This document shows, piece after piece, positions 47,211 to 59,505 of a DNA stretch of 64,000 nucleotides; positions within the stretch are counted from its first letter, which is position 1; every line of letters starts with the position of its first letter. Made by a program: the position numbers and the translations under genes. This DNA is from Monosiga brevicollis MX1. Lineage: Eukaryota; Opisthokonta; Choanoflagellata; Craspedida; Salpingoecidae. The stretch is taken from assembly GCF_000002865.3 (NCBI RefSeq), contig NW_001865065.1, positions 287,767 to 351,766 on the forward strand, read 5' to 3'. The notes under the pieces are model-generated. The model was not told where the DNA came from. It did no database searches and saw nothing but the letters and a program-made list of their open reading frames with translations.

Positions 47211-49133
47211 ATGGCTGCCGAAAGCCTGGATCACTTTCGCCAAACTTGGCTGGCCGAGTTGCAGGGGCAGCGGCGTGTCTCGGGCCGGTTTACCACCACT
47301 GCCAGTGCCCCGGTCGCTGCGCCAAACGCTGCTGCGCGAGAGCTACCACCCAAACGCAGTAAAGGTCACACCTCGCCACCGCGGGGTCCAGACATTGCAG
47401 CCGTTGCGCCCGCCCCACAACCACGCCCCTGGCAAGCCACGGCGCAATCCGAGACGCTGCGCGCCCTGATCGACGATCTGAATGATGACATTGAAGACGC
47501 CATCTTCGATGATCAGCTGCCCCGCGAGGTAGCCTTGCTCGTCTTCCGCTACTTGTCCATCCCCGACCTCGGCACCTGTGCCCGCGTGAGTCGGCAATGG
47601 CGTGAGATGGTGGAATCTGATGAACTCTGGGTGCACTTTGCCGTCGAGCTGGGCCTGGCTTCCGACCCAGAGGAGACACCTCCAGCAGAAGGCTGGAAAA
47701 ACTTGGTTCGACGTTACACCCTGTATAGACGCGAACGCCAACGACGCTGGCGCGAGCTGCTAGCCACGTACACCGACATGGACCGTCACCTTCGCTTTAC
47801 CAATCGCCCCGTCGCCGCCGTGGCCATCAGTTCAGATTGTATTGCCGGTGCCGTGTCCACGATCAAAGTCGGCGCTGCCCAGTTGTCCCTGGCAGTTTGG
47901 TCTACTCACTCACTTGAAGCGCGATGCGATCTGCTTCCCGTGGCCGAGGATGCCCAAGCCATCGCGCTCGCCTGCTGTAACGAGGCCGTGGCTTGCTCCA
48001 CCGACCGTCAACAACTCATTCTCGCCGACAGCCAGCTGCAACACGTGACCCATCTCCCCCTGCCTGATCAACGGCACACGTTGGCCTGGGCTGGCCCCCA
48101 CCTGTTGGTGACCGCAGCCGAGCATCGTGTCACCGTTGTAGCCCACGAGCACGCCCAGTTGTCTGCCTTGCCCATGCCTACAACCACGCCCACACCCACA
48201 CCACCGCGCGGGTCGGCGACGCGACCAGATACGGGCCTCGATATGCCCTCGAACCACAATGGTTGGTCGGTGCGGTGGGAACTAAACGATCCCCAAAACC
48301 ACATTTATGAAGTGGCTAGCCTAGGCTCAACCCCCGATCGTCCCTTGGCCGTGCTCAGCGAGCAGGGCGTGGCCCTTCACGATGCAGCCTCGGGCGCTGT
48401 TGTCATTGACCTTTACCCTAATCTTGGCGTGGCCATTGTGGCGGGCAACTTCCGGTCCGCATACGATCGCCTGCTCTACAGCGTTGCTGATCGATCCCAG
48501 TGTACATTGCGCCTGCACGACGTTCATGGACGGCTGCTCCAAGCCGTGGCTTTGCAGGGACTTAGCCTGGTGCCTGGCCAGGCAGCGTGGGAAACGCTGG
48601 TTGATCGCTACGATACCCTACCCCCGGCATACCTAGCCAATGCCAACGAGGTTGCCGTCGGCATTCAGCGCGGCGTCGCCACCTACGACCTGCGGGAGGG
48701 TCGACTTCATCGGCACCCCTGGCTCGCTGGCCACTCGGCCACCGTGGCCGTCAGCATGGATGATTGGCGCCTCGTCTACTCGACACGCCGCGAGTGGGGC
48801 CACGTGGGCTGGACCTATCTAGCGGACCGTCGTATGATGCGACGACTCTGGAACGTGCGCACCAGCGATACAGTGCGCACGCTCGAGTTTACTGACGAAC
48901 ATCTCATCTACGCCTGCGTCGGTGCGCGACCCCATCCGACCCGGGTGCGGGGCAATGACACATCAGATCCCAACCTGCCCATCCTTCACGCCTTGGATTT
49001 CACGGCCCCGCTCTCGGAGCTGGCCAACGCCACCTGTCCCTACAGCTCTGTCTACGAAAACCTGTACGGCTGGGATCAGGATCTTGACCTCCGCAACCCT
49101 TATGACAACGTTGACCCTGACCGCTTTGGCTGA
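47211..49133 (+). CDS. F-box protein with C-terminal beta-propeller-like region
   Basis: Single exon, 640 residues from the ATG at 47211; the frame is open further upstream but only through the GT repeat. An N-terminal Ala/Pro-rich region leads to an F-box at about 103-150 (LPREVALLVFRYLSIPDL, ARVSRQWREMVESDELWVHF). The rest has repeating hydrophobic beta-strand patterns with weak WD-like blades (VAISSDCIAGAV, LAVLSEQGVALHDAASGAV, VSMDDWRLVYSTRREWGH). It is likely the substrate adaptor of an SCF ubiquitin ligase. The gene lies inside the histone locus, downstream of H3. Confidence 0.8.
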   Translation: MAAESLDHFRQTWLAELQGQRRVSGRFTTTASAPVAAPNAAARELPPKRSKGHTSPPRGPDIAAVAPAPQPRPWQATAQSETLRALIDDLNDDIEDAIFDDQLPREVALLVFRYLSIPDLGTCARVSRQWREMVESDELWVHFAVELGLASDPEETPPAEGWKNLVRRYTLYRRERQRRWRELLATYTDMDRHLRFTNRPVAAVAISSDCIAGAVSTIKVGAAQLSLAVWSTHSLEARCDLLPVAEDAQAIALACCNEAVACSTDRQQLILADSQLQHVTHLPLPDQRHTLAWAGPHLLVTAAEHRVTVVAHEHAQLSALPMPTTTPTPTPPRGSATRPDTGLDMPSNHNGWSVRWELNDPQNHIYEVASLGSTPDRPLAVLSEQGVALHDAASGAVVIDLYPNLGVAIVAGNFRSAYDRLLYSVADRSQCTLRLHDVHGRLLQAVALQGLSLVPGQAAWETLVDRYDTLPPAYLANANEVAVGIQRGVATYDLREGRLHRHPWLAGHSATVAVSMDDWRLVYSTRREWGHVGWTYLADRRMMRRLWNVRTSDTVRTLEFTDEHLIYACVGARPHPTRVRGNDTSDPNLPILHALDFTAPLSELANATCPYSSVYENLYGWDQDLDLRNPYDNVDPDRFG

Positions 49134-49540
49134 GAATTCCCGATCGCCTTGTATTTCAATCCACACATCCGCATGCTAGCCTGGATGCCGCGCATCCCTT
49201 TCCGAGTACCTTATAAATTGAACTGCTTGCTGCCGTCTCTTCTTGCTCTTTGCAATTGGGTCTCTTGCTGCCAACCCCATCTGGCTAAAAGCCTCACACC
49301 ACTCAAAGCCGTGTGTCACCCACACGTGCATCACACTTTTGTTTTTTTGTTTTTTTTTTTGTTTTTTGGCTGTCAATTCGTTATTCGCGAAAGAGCCAAC
49401 AAAGCGACGGAAGGCAAGAGCTCCCTGGGCTTTTGGCACAGCGGGTGCAACAGGCGTAGCAAACGAGCTGCTTCGCAAAGAAGAAGAAGAAGACACAGGC
49501 AACTTCATTCATTGTCGTCAAGATCGCGCGCTGCTGGCAT

Positions 49541-49584
<44 letters not shown>

Positions 49585-49626
49585 CGCGCATTTTTCCTTC
49601 GTCCTTGTCGACAAATCGCACGCAAG
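49134..49626. other. Intergenic interval with (CA)n
   Basis: T-rich run at 49339-49372, GAA repeats at 49480-49495, and (CA)n at 49543-49581 immediately before the next start codon. No gene. Confidence 0.45.
49543..49581. repeat. (CA)n microsatellite
   Basis: CA repeat 46 bp upstream of the start codon of the secreted protein gene. Confidence 0.95.
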
Positions 49627-52478
49627 ATGAAGACGAGCAATCAGAGGCGATCCAGTGGCCGCATCGGTGTGGGCCGTGTGCTGCTTGTGTTGGCGGCAGT
49701 GGTTCTGCTGGGGCGTGTTGGGGCATGGCAGCCGGTGGTGGATAAGCCGTATCGTGAGCTGCGGAGTAATCGCGTGGGGTTTGCTGGAACTCAGCCGATC
49801 GAGGGCTGGGCTCAGGTGCCATTCGTGCGCGTTCACACACTCCAACGCTACAGCACGACGCAGGTACTGGCTGTGGCCGACGCGCCCAACGGCACGACAG
49901 GCGTCTACGTGGTGACGCTGGGTACAACGGCCAATGACGTCTCAGCCCAGCGGCTGCCCTGGGATGTGGATCCACGCGCGCATGTTTTGCCCGCTGCCCA
50001 TGAGCCCGACGCGTTTACCATCATCCGCGACAACTTTATTGCGCGCGTGTCTTGCTCGGTTGGTGCTCACGCTTGAATCTGGGATCCCCTGTCAAACTCA
50101 CTGGCAATCCCGTCTTGTCTTTTTTCTTTTTCCTTTTTTTTTTTTTTGTGTGTGTCGTCTCACTTGCTGCTGTCAACATCATGCTGTGGCTTCAGGCAAC
50201 GGCATGCGAAGAACAGTTTTCACTCCCGATCCCGACTCTCTTGGTCACCACTGTCAAGATGCTTGACAGCGGTGCCGCCGCTCTAATTGGCACTGATATA
50301 GGTCTGTGGCACTTGTCCAGCAATGCGACTGACCTGACCTTACTGCGCCTGACCGAGGACCTGGTGCTTTCAACCACGGCCTGTGGCGAACACTACTTTG
50401 TGGGCACTGAAACCAAGGTCCTACAGATCAACCAGACCGGCCACGTTCTCGACTGGGAATGGGTCACGCTCCTCGACGCTGGAGCCGGCGGTGCATACGG
50501 GGGGCCCGCACGCGACATGACGTGTGACCAAGCCGGCACGCTGTTTACCACCAACCAAGTGAGCCTCAACACCCGAGCACCGAACGGCGGCATTGGGCGC
50601 CTTGATTATCAGCAAGGCATGCCCATGAATAATGCCAGCCAGGTTGTGATGGAGCCGGGGACCGAGGCCATGTGGATCGGCACGCCCCGGGCGCTCCTGC
50701 GCTATAGCCGGGGACAGGATGATCCGGACTGGCGCTTTTTCCACGGCGATCGCTTCTTGCCCCACTCCTCCAACGTGACGCACGTGGTGGCGTTGGATGC
50801 CGATCGCGTTGTCGTGGCCACGACCGGCGGTTTTGCCTTGCTGACTTGGGAAAACTGGACGCTACGACAAAAGGCCGACTGGTATCGCAAGACCCTCCTA
50901 GCCCGCCACAATCGTCACGGACTGGTGGCAGAGTGTGACATGGATGCCTACGGCCAACTGTCATCGTGCACTGGCGGGCCCAACGACAACAGCGGCCTGT
51001 GGACCAGTTTGCTAGTGTCGGCCTACGCCCATGCGCTGACCGTTGAACCTTCGGACGAGCACGCGCAGGCCTTTGACATTTTTCAGCGTGGCCTTGAGCT
51101 CCTGGTCAACGTGACCAATGTCCGCGGTCTGATGGCTCGAACATGTGTGGCTCCCAACATGAGCTTTCCTGCCACCGACAATGACTGGCACAACAGCTCT
51201 GCCCCCGGCCTCCAGGGCTGGCATTTCAAAGGTGATGCATCCTCGGACGAGGTGGTGGGCCACATGTTTGGCCATGCCACGGCGGCAGCATTGCTGCCCG
51301 ACAGCCCGCGTCGCAACATTTCGCGTCAGTACCTACTTGATATCATGAATTACATTGTCGACAACGATTTCTACCTCATTGACGTGACTGGCAAGCACAC
51401 GCGCTGGGGTGTTTGGAACCCAGCTGAGATCGATGACAGGTATGTGCCACGCTCTTTGTGGGATGGACCTTGCCGAGGAGCAGCGCGCTCACGCCCTGGA
51501 TTCGTGCTGCTGCCACCGTCAGCATTCTATGGACCAACGAGCATGGTGTGAACAGCCTGCAGATCCTCGCCTACCTGTCAGCTGCAGCTGGCCTCGCCAG
51601 GTAAGCTAACGCAACAGCGGGGCACGGAGTCAAAGTCGAAAGTCTCTATTGATGAGTACAGCGGTGTGCCTTTGACGCTTGCTGTGCGTATGTGTGCCAT
51701 CACAGGAGCGAGCAGGAACACGTCAAGTTTGTCAAGGCAATCAAAACTCTGACCACCGAAGCAAATCGCGTAAGTAGCGCATGCACCTGGCATGGACGCG
51801 AGGTTGTTGTTGCCGTTGTTGACTGATGAACGTAACGTTGTTGGTTAACCGCCATCTGCCTCTTGTAGTTTGATAAAAACATGCTGAATCTCAAGATTGA
51901 GGCGCCAGCTTCAGACAACTATTCGGACGACGAGCTGACATTTTTGCCGTACATGGTCATGGCCTTGGGCTTGAACATGACCGCACAGCCACAGCTGGCG
52001 GCCGCGTTGGGCCCGAGTTTGACGCGCACCTGGCAGTTTGTGCGTGCCTATCGCAGCGCTCCATGGAATGCCATTTATACGGCAGTGGACGGCAACCTGA
52101 CGACACAGGCTGATATTGACAGCATTGTCTGGTACGACCTCTTGTTCCCTGCTGTATTTGTGTGCTGATGCTCGATCCCACATCTGACTCGGCTTGGTAT
52201 CTGCCAGGAATCTGCGGACGTGGCCATTGGAGCTGATTGATTTCCCGGTCAACAACACGATGCGACGCGACATCTACATCGACCCCGAGGCAGAACGCAA
52301 TGGGCAGGTGGGCGACGACGATGAGCGACGCATCCTGCCCGCATATGAGCGACCGCAGCTGCGATGGAACGGCAACCCTCATGACTTGGATGGCGGCTCG
52401 GGCCTATCCGAGGGTGATCCGGGCGCTTGGCTCATGCCCTATTGGATGGCACGCCATTACGGGCTGATTGTCAACTAG
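49627..52478 (+). CDS. Secreted N-glycosylated protein: propeller plus alpha-helical domain
   Basis: Six exons, 49627-50058, 50196-51439, 51484-51600, 51706-51769, 51869-52131, 52208-52478, giving 796 residues (the first donor could instead be at 50047). A signal peptide (VLLVLAAVVLLGRVGA) is followed by propeller-like beta repeats to about 430 (ALIGTDIGLWHL, MWIGTPRALLRYS, VVVATTGGFALLTW). The second half is alpha-helical with sharp motifs: NDNSGLWTSLLVSAYAHAL, WHFKGDASSDEVVGHMFGH and HTRWGVWNPAEIDDR. This combination of GLWT, KGDxSSDE and TRWGVW recalls uncharacterised secreted bacterial and eukaryotic proteins with a toroid-like fold. That resemblance is from memory. At least nine NxS/T sequons are present. 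The enzymatic role is unknown. Confidence 0.75.
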
Positions 52479-52950
52479 CACGTCAACGCCCTTGTTTGGA
52501 AGTGTTGCAGCACCCACTTACAAGTTGCTTTACATGACATTGATTGTCTTCTTTCTGTGTCAGGACGAGGCTTGTTTCGCCTTGCGAGGAGTTTTGTCTC
52601 GTGTGCTAACAGTAAATTGACCATAGGATCGTATGCATGAAGTCTAGCTTTGCTTGACGTTGGGCGTTGCGCATGGCTTGTTTTGCTTGCGACTTTTTTT
52701 TTTGATTTCTGCCTCGCTTTGAACTGCATTACTCGACTTGACACCACAAGGCCAACACTTCTTGATTACTTTTATTTAACAATAACAGTCACTCAGATGA
52801 TCGGAAGATTTGTGGTGTTTAGAAACACCGGTTTTGTGTTAAGAGAGAAAGGGACTTTGAGACGATCAAGACCGTTGCAGGTGCAACTGCCAGTGACCAC
52901 TACAAGGTCGTGGTGAATAAAGAGAGACGATTGGCGTCTGGTGAAGGAGC
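52479..52950. other. Convergent interval with the H2A 3' end
   Basis: Between the secreted protein gene (+) and H2A (-). It holds the H2A stem-loop at 52814-52829; otherwise nothing recognised. Confidence 0.5.
52814..52829 (-). promoter_or_regulatory. Histone 3' stem-loop of H2A
   Basis: On the minus strand GGTGTTTCTAAACACC, identical to the H2B and H4 loops, 122 bases after the H2A stop. The upstream AAAACC and downstream ACAAAT flanks resemble those of H4. Confidence 0.9.
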
Positions 52951-53340
52951 TTACTCCGACTTGGAGGCGGAGGAGCTCTTCTTGGGGAGCAGGATGTTGT
53001 GGATGTTGGGGAGCACACCACCCTGGGCAATGGTGACGCCGGAGAGCAGCTTGTTGAGCTCCTCGTCGTTGCGGACGGCCAGCTGGATGTGGCGGGGGCT
53101 GATACGGGTCTTCTTGTTGTCCTTGGCGGCGTTACCGGCCAACTCAAGAATCTCAGCGGCGAGGTACTCCATGACGGCCGCGAGGTAGACGGGAGCACCG
53201 GCACCAATGCGCTGGGCGTAGTTACCGTTCTTCAGGTGACGGTGGATACGGCCAACAGGGAACTGAAGGCCGGCGCGAGAAGAGCGCGACTTGGCCTTGC
53301 CTCCGGCAGCCTTGCCAGCCTTGCCAGTCTTGGACGACAT
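52951..53340 (-). CDS. H2A: Histone H2A (canonical)
   Basis: Intronless, 129 residues. Tail [20 protein letters not shown], then [40 protein letters not shown], and the docking domain [20 protein letters not shown]. It ends ASKSE without the SQ(E/D) motif of H2A.X and has no H2A.Z features. Divergently paired with H4; stem-loop present. Confidence 0.98.
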   Translation of the reverse strand: MSSKTGKAGKAAGGKAKSRSSRAGLQFPVGRIHRHLKNGNYAQRIGAGAPVYLAAVMEYLAAEILELAGNAAKDNKKTRISPRHIQLAVRNDEELNKLLSGVTIAQGGVLPNIHNILLPKKSSSASKSE

Positions 53341-54148
<808 letters not shown>

Positions 54149-55207
54149 ATCCGTTGAAACGCTCTTTATCAACTCTCTCCTTATTTTTATATACCCCTTG
54201 AACACAAAACAAAACAGGTGTTTCTAAACACCACAAACTCCCAACATCATCTCGTGCCACAGTTGTGGGCTCGAAGCTCTTGATTCCGTAATGACGTAAA
54301 GTACATGCAGTTGTTTAGGGAGAGAGTGATGGGTAGATCCATATTATCTCAAAACGAACAGAAACACACACAAACTATTGGAATGGTTTGGACGAATGTG
54401 GGGTAAGCGCATGTGAGCGTCCCGAGGGATGGGGTAAACTCTTGATAGCGTGTGTGTGGTGAGTGATGGGGCGGGGTGGTTGAAACGGATCTACCCCCAT
54501 TCTGATGCATGCGAGCTAGCTGCTGCTCTTCACGCGTGCAGATGACGCAGTGTGGAGTCGTGGGTCAAGCACGCTGGATCAAACATGCAGACTTTTGTTT
54601 TTGATCCCCACAACAAACCAAGGCAGGGAATGCACCGGCCATAGTCCGCTCGCTGTGGTGCTGTGGTTTGGCAGTCGTGTTGAGTGCGACTTGCGCCCGC
54701 ACCACACCTCGAGTTGGAGGAATCCTCTATAATCCTGACACACCCCAAACACGTAGCACAGTTACATCTTTGTTTGCGTCTCTGTCAAACACGTAGACTC
54801 ACGGGCGAGCAGGTTTTTGAACTCCTCTTCCTGGCTGCCTGCTGCAGCCGTGTGATATTGGTAGCGTTTGGGAACAAAGGGGGCAGCAACCATTGCTCGG
54901 ACCAGAAAAAAAACAAAACGCGAGGATATGATTAAGTATTCGGGTGTATTGCAGAGCGAAAAAAAAAAAAAAAAAGAGCTAAAACTTCAAGGGCGGTCCC
55001 TTGAACATGAATATCGACACAACCCCCGAGGTGGGCTAGACAGGAAAAAACAATACAGGGACAACCGATCCGATCTAAAGGGTTGCAGCATGCAAGCCTT
55101 GGCCCAACGTGCCCATCCGATCCACGCTCTCAAACTGATGGCGCTCCAAGGCCTGTTGCCGCGCACGGGGCGAGCGGAACGAAGAGATGGCTGGCTGCGC
55201 ATTTTTC
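54149..55207. other. Interval downstream of H4
   Basis: After the stem-loop at 54217-54232 I see no gene for about 970 bp; a poly-A run lies at 54959-54975. No tRNA-like fold found by eye. Confidence 0.4.
54217..54232 (+). promoter_or_regulatory. Histone 3' stem-loop of H4
   Basis: GGTGTTTCTAAACACC, 69 bases after the H4 stop; identical to the H2A and H2B elements. Confidence 0.92.
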
Positions 55208-56473
55208 TCAAAGCGGCTCATCTTCCACGGTGCCGAGGGTGGTGGTGACCGCATCTACATCGAGCCAGTCACCCTCGTAAGCCAGATTGCGCATCAACAC
55301 TCAAAATGGTGGCCCGAAGCAAGATGATCCCCCGCGTACCTTTTGTCGCAAAAGAACGGTTTTGGTGGTGGGAATGCCCACGCGGCGAGACTCGCGCACC
55401 TCTTGTCGGTGCTGAGCCTCGCTTGCTTGCCGCTGCAGCAAATACTGGCGCTGGGGCTCAAAGCTCATCAACTCTCCGACGCTGCCATCAAACCTGTACA
55501 ACAAGCCCAGCCAAACAAGACATCAGGAAGAAAGTCGAGGCACTGCTAGAATACATGGAGGTGAAGGAGGGGGGAAGAAGGATAAAAAGGCACACAGCAA
55601 AGCACACACCGATTGGTGGCGCCGGCGGGCTGGGACGCGTCTTGCACGGTGGGACCGCGCAGACGGCGGCCAGGGGTGGTGTTGTTGGTGGACGACTTGC
55701 GCTCAAGCCGATGGGACTGGCGCAGCGCCAACTGGTCCTTGGCACTGGTGAGCCCGTGGCGCAGCGCCAGTTTGTTCATGGCCACGTAGTCGAGACCACG
55801 GCCAGTTGAGCCGTTGGAGGAGGCCGAGTGTGTGGTGGAGGCCGGAGTGGTCAAAGCTGAAACAGCTTCGGGCTGGGCCCGCGACCAAGCCATGGCATTG
55901 GCAACGCTGTCCGTCTTGACGTTGATCCGACCATGCGTCATGCTTTGTGCGCGCGCATTGACCCCAGCTCGCGCGGAGCTCCCCAAGGGTGCCTGGGAGT
56001 GACAAGATGCGAGAGCAACGAGCGGGAATTGTTGGTTTGCTGGCACCGAAATGATGGACGAAACGCGCGACACACACGCACACATGAGCACGGTTTGGAC
56101 ACACACCTTGGCGATCAAGGGGTTGGTGCGCAGGGTGCCACGAAGCGGGCGCGTGCCCAAGGCTGAATCAGGTGCATCCCGGTTGGCCATGGGGACGCTA
56201 GCCTTGAACTGTAGAGGTTGACGGCGCGCTTCACGCAACGCCTCCCGATTGGAGTCTGCAGCATCGAGCGGTCGAGGTCAGGTGGCGACGCGCGAGCACA
56301 CAGACAGATAACACCGAGTGGGACTTGGGCGACGTACGCTGCTGAGCAATGTAGTTGGAGGTCATGCCGTGGCGCCGATCGACGATGGAGGGATCTTCAG
56401 GCGGCAAACTGCGGCCCAGCTCCGGGTGGGCAATGAGCGTGTTGTTTTGACGTGTGGGACGTGTGCCAGCCAT
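55208..56473 (-). CDS. CFAP77: CFAP77-like ciliary protein
   Basis: Five exons, complement: 56338-56473, 56107-56255, 55610-55992, 55340-55493, 55208-55273, giving 295 residues. Two related NPLI-type segments are present (NTLIAHPELGRS near the start and TNPLIAKAPLGSS in the middle). They are followed by SVANAMAWSRAQP, GLDYVAMNKLALRHGLTSAK and RRVGIPTTKTVL, the order expected for CFAP77, a microtubule-inner or axonemal protein. There is no signal peptide or membrane segment; the protein is basic and mostly polar. The acceptor of the last short exon (TTACGAG) is weak. Family call is moderate. Confidence 0.6.
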
Positions 56474-57314
56474 GATCACGGTTGACTGGGAAGACTACGG
56501 ACGTTTTGCTGCGCCCGGTCACAGCCCGAGACTTGGGAAGCGGGGCGAGAGAGGGCAACAAAAGGTCAAGCAGGAGCGCAAGCGACAACGCGACGAGTGC
56601 TCTGGCGATGGCAGCAATGGCGGTGGATTGGATCACGAAGACCGCCAAAAGCAGAGGAGAGGAGGGGAAATGTTAAAAAGGAAGGGTCCCCAGAGCACGA
56701 CGCACGGCAGAGAGGTCCCAGTCCCACCCACACACGCCACTCACCGAAACGGGAGCAAGAGCCAGCAAGCCAAGAGGGATGGGGCGTGCCGGAAAACGAT
56801 GCGTGCAGAGGAATGCGAGAGAGCGAGAGAGCGAGAGAGCGAGAGAGCGAGCGAGAGCGAGAGCGAGAAGGAGGAGCGCCACACAGAGAGAGATTCAAAG
56901 AGAGAGAGATTCAAAGAGAGAGATTCACGGGGAGAAAAAGACAAAAGAAAGGGATGGTCACACCTGTGTGCCGGTTTTGGTCGAGTGGCTGCAGTGAGGG
57001 GCCACACCCGTGATGTCACCAACGACCAAACAAAACACCACCATTGCAAACGACGACCAAACATTCAACGCTAAAGTATTTTACTTGTTTGATTCATGGT
57101 ATGATATAAAGTATTTTACTTACACACAACGTCATCTTGTAAGGATCTTCAAGTCGAAGTATTTTACATATTATACCTCTCTTTCTCTCCTCTAATTCAC
57201 AATTTTTAACTTTGAAGAGTCGATCATCACCAAAAAAAAAAAAATCTTTTTTCTACATTTTACGTGACGACACCCAAACGGCGGTGTGTGCGGCGGCGGC
57301 GGTGGCAGGCAATC
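56474..57314. promoter_or_regulatory. Divergent promoter interval, GA-rich then AT-rich
   Basis: Between the CFAP77-like gene (-) and TMEM115 (+). GAGA-rich at 56815-56935. The block 57060-57200 is AT-rich and has three copies of AAGTATTTTAC. Open frames over the GA repeat are not credible. Confidence 0.45.
57073..57170. repeat. Three dispersed copies of AAGTATTTTAC
   Basis: Exact copies at about 57073, 57110 and 57157 in a short AT-rich block just upstream of TMEM115. Spacing is 37 and 47 bp. Confidence 0.8.
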
Positions 57315-59169
57315 ATGGACGTGCCCCGCATGATGGCCGCCTTGCAAAAGGTATCGCTTTACACGCGAGCCTTGGCTGGTGTTATGGTCCTGCTCTACGT
57401 TTTGACGTTTATACCTGGCGTCTACCGCTACCTCGCCGTCACCCCAGCCGAGTACGTCTGTTACCTGGCGCCTGGTTGGCACACATCCTTCTCGCGCGTT
57501 GCCCCCCCCCCTGCTGCTTTCAGCCTCTGCGGGCATAGACCCTAGGGCAGGGAGCGGAATAACAGGGCATGCTCCGTCACCCATCTTTTTGGCTACAACA
57601 GTCGACCTGTCACCCGTCAGATCTCTCATCCAGCCTCGCATGCCCGTTTGGCCCTGAACAGGGTTGCGCCTCCGCTCGTCCACATCTGGGTCATCATCAC
57701 TGGAGCCTATATTGAAGGATCCATCTTCGGGGTATGCTCCTGCGCGCCTTGATCCGGACAGCGCTACATCACAGCAGCGCTCACGTCAGCGTAACCCCAC
57801 CCTCTGCCCATACCATAGCTCCTGCTCAGCGTATCCGCGCTCTTGGCGGCTGCTAGTCTTCTGGAAGATTTGTGGCAGCCTTTAAAGTTTTTTGTAAGCC
57901 TGCTTTTGCATTCAAACCTAACGCTCAACAGACTTGCTTTTTCCTGTGCAACTAGCCCCGCCTTGCCAATGCCTCTGTTTTTGACCTTTGTCACGCATGC
58001 GCGCGTTGCTCAGGAATTCATCGCCATTGTCAACGTGGCCACGGTCCTGGCCACCACAGCCGCCTTTATCTTTCTATTCGCCGTGACAGGGGACATTGGC
58101 ATGCTGTACGTACCGCCAGATGCACTCTCCTTTGCCGCCCTCTTTGTTCATCTCTTACTCAACACCTGCATCACGCCAGCTTCTGGCAGTTTTCCGGCTT
58201 TACGGGCTGTGTCGCGGGCTTTATGGTGGCGTACAAGCAAGCCTATCCACAGCACAGTCTAGTTCTTGGACCCCTGCGTCTGGAAAGCAAGGTCGGATTT
58301 GAAGAGCACCAAGTTTCTCCCACCTGTCTTGGTGTTCACTCTTTGAATATGCCCCCGCCTTCTCGCCTCGCTTTGCCTCATACTGGTGGACCCCACTCTC
58401 ATGATCGTGTAGGACGGGCCCTTGCTCTTGATTCTGGTGCTCACCGTTTTGCGCCTGATGCATGTCATCTCCATGGCCCCTGTCCTGATGGCAGTCTTTG
58501 GGTTTCTGGCAGCCTACATCTTTCTCAGACACTATCAATATCGTGACCACCTGCGGGGCGATCCATCCGATGCTTTTGCGTTTGAAGAGTTTTTTCCCAC
58601 TGGCACCCAGTACGGCTCGACCGACATGGCCCTCTTGACTTTCGCCTCGCATCTGTCTTCTTGCCGTTTCTTTTTGTCGTTTTCTTTGCCCCTCCTTTTC
58701 ACCCAACAGCATTGCTTCACTGATTCACATCCGGGATGCCCTCCGAAATCGCTGTAGGAGTGTGGTCAGGCTTGTAAGTCATCGCATTTATGCCATATGT
58801 GTGCTCTTGCAGCTGTGCCCGAAAAACGGTCGGGCTTTCGACCTGAGCAAGACTTCACAGCTGCATCTCAACATGCCTGACCTGCGCAATTCCGAGTCAA
58901 ACCGCCGACAGTCAGTAGTTGGCCCTTCTCTTGCTGACCCGTTTGTATTCATTGCCTGAGCAGCCCTGACCACCTTGCCCCAACCTATTTTGCTGCTTTG
59001 CGCCAGAGCCAAGGCTTTGCGAGATCTGGATCAACGCCTGCAGTCCGTTGTCGTGCAACAAGCACAACAAAAGCGCCAAGCGCCCAATAATGCTCCGGAC
59101 TCGGCGGCCTCAGCCGAAAGCTCTGCCCCGCCGACCCTGTCGCCCACACCAGAACCAGCAACAGCCTGA
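57315..59169 (+). CDS. TMEM115: TMEM115-family Golgi membrane protein
   Basis: Nine exons, 57315-57451, 57662-57731, 57819-57893, 58014-58105, 58180-58291, 58413-58609, 58710-58773, 58813-58910, 59007-59169, giving 335 residues with phases closed. Helices and motifs align with TMEM115, a rhomboid-fold relative without catalytic residues: VMVLLYVLTFIPGVYRYLAV, TPAEVAPPLVHIWVIITGAY, LLEDLWQPLKFF, FSGFTGCVAGFMVAYKQAYP, LMAVFGFLAAYIFLRHYQ, and the conserved GDPSDAFAFEEFFP. The soluble C-terminus starts RNRCRSVVR and ends in a Pro/Ser/Ala tail after ALRDLDQRLQ. In animals it is a Golgi protein linked to retrograde trafficking. Confidence 0.9.
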
Positions 59170-59505
59170 GTGAGGCTTGATGTACTCCCAATGTGCTTGT
59201 TAGCACGGTCAACACAAGGAAATGGAGAACCGCTTGCTTGAGTGAAATATTTCCATTTTTCCGTTTACTAATCGCACTCCAATGCGTGCACCCCTCTCAT
59301 TCCCTATTCCAACGCGCAAACCAGTTCGCTCGCTGTCACGGGAGCAGCATCATCTGCTCTCAATTCATAGCAATGGCAGCAGACTCACAACACCACACAA
59401 GAGCAATGTAGAATAAAAAGAAACAACCATTAAATGATAAGGACAGCCACATCCACACGCCGCCCACGGACGGGCGTCCACTGGCATGACGCAACGTTCG
59501 ACGCG
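59170..59505. other. Convergent 3' interval
   Basis: Between TMEM115 (+) and the SH2-tailed receptor (-). AATAAA occurs at about 59411 on the plus strand. No gene. Confidence 0.45.
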
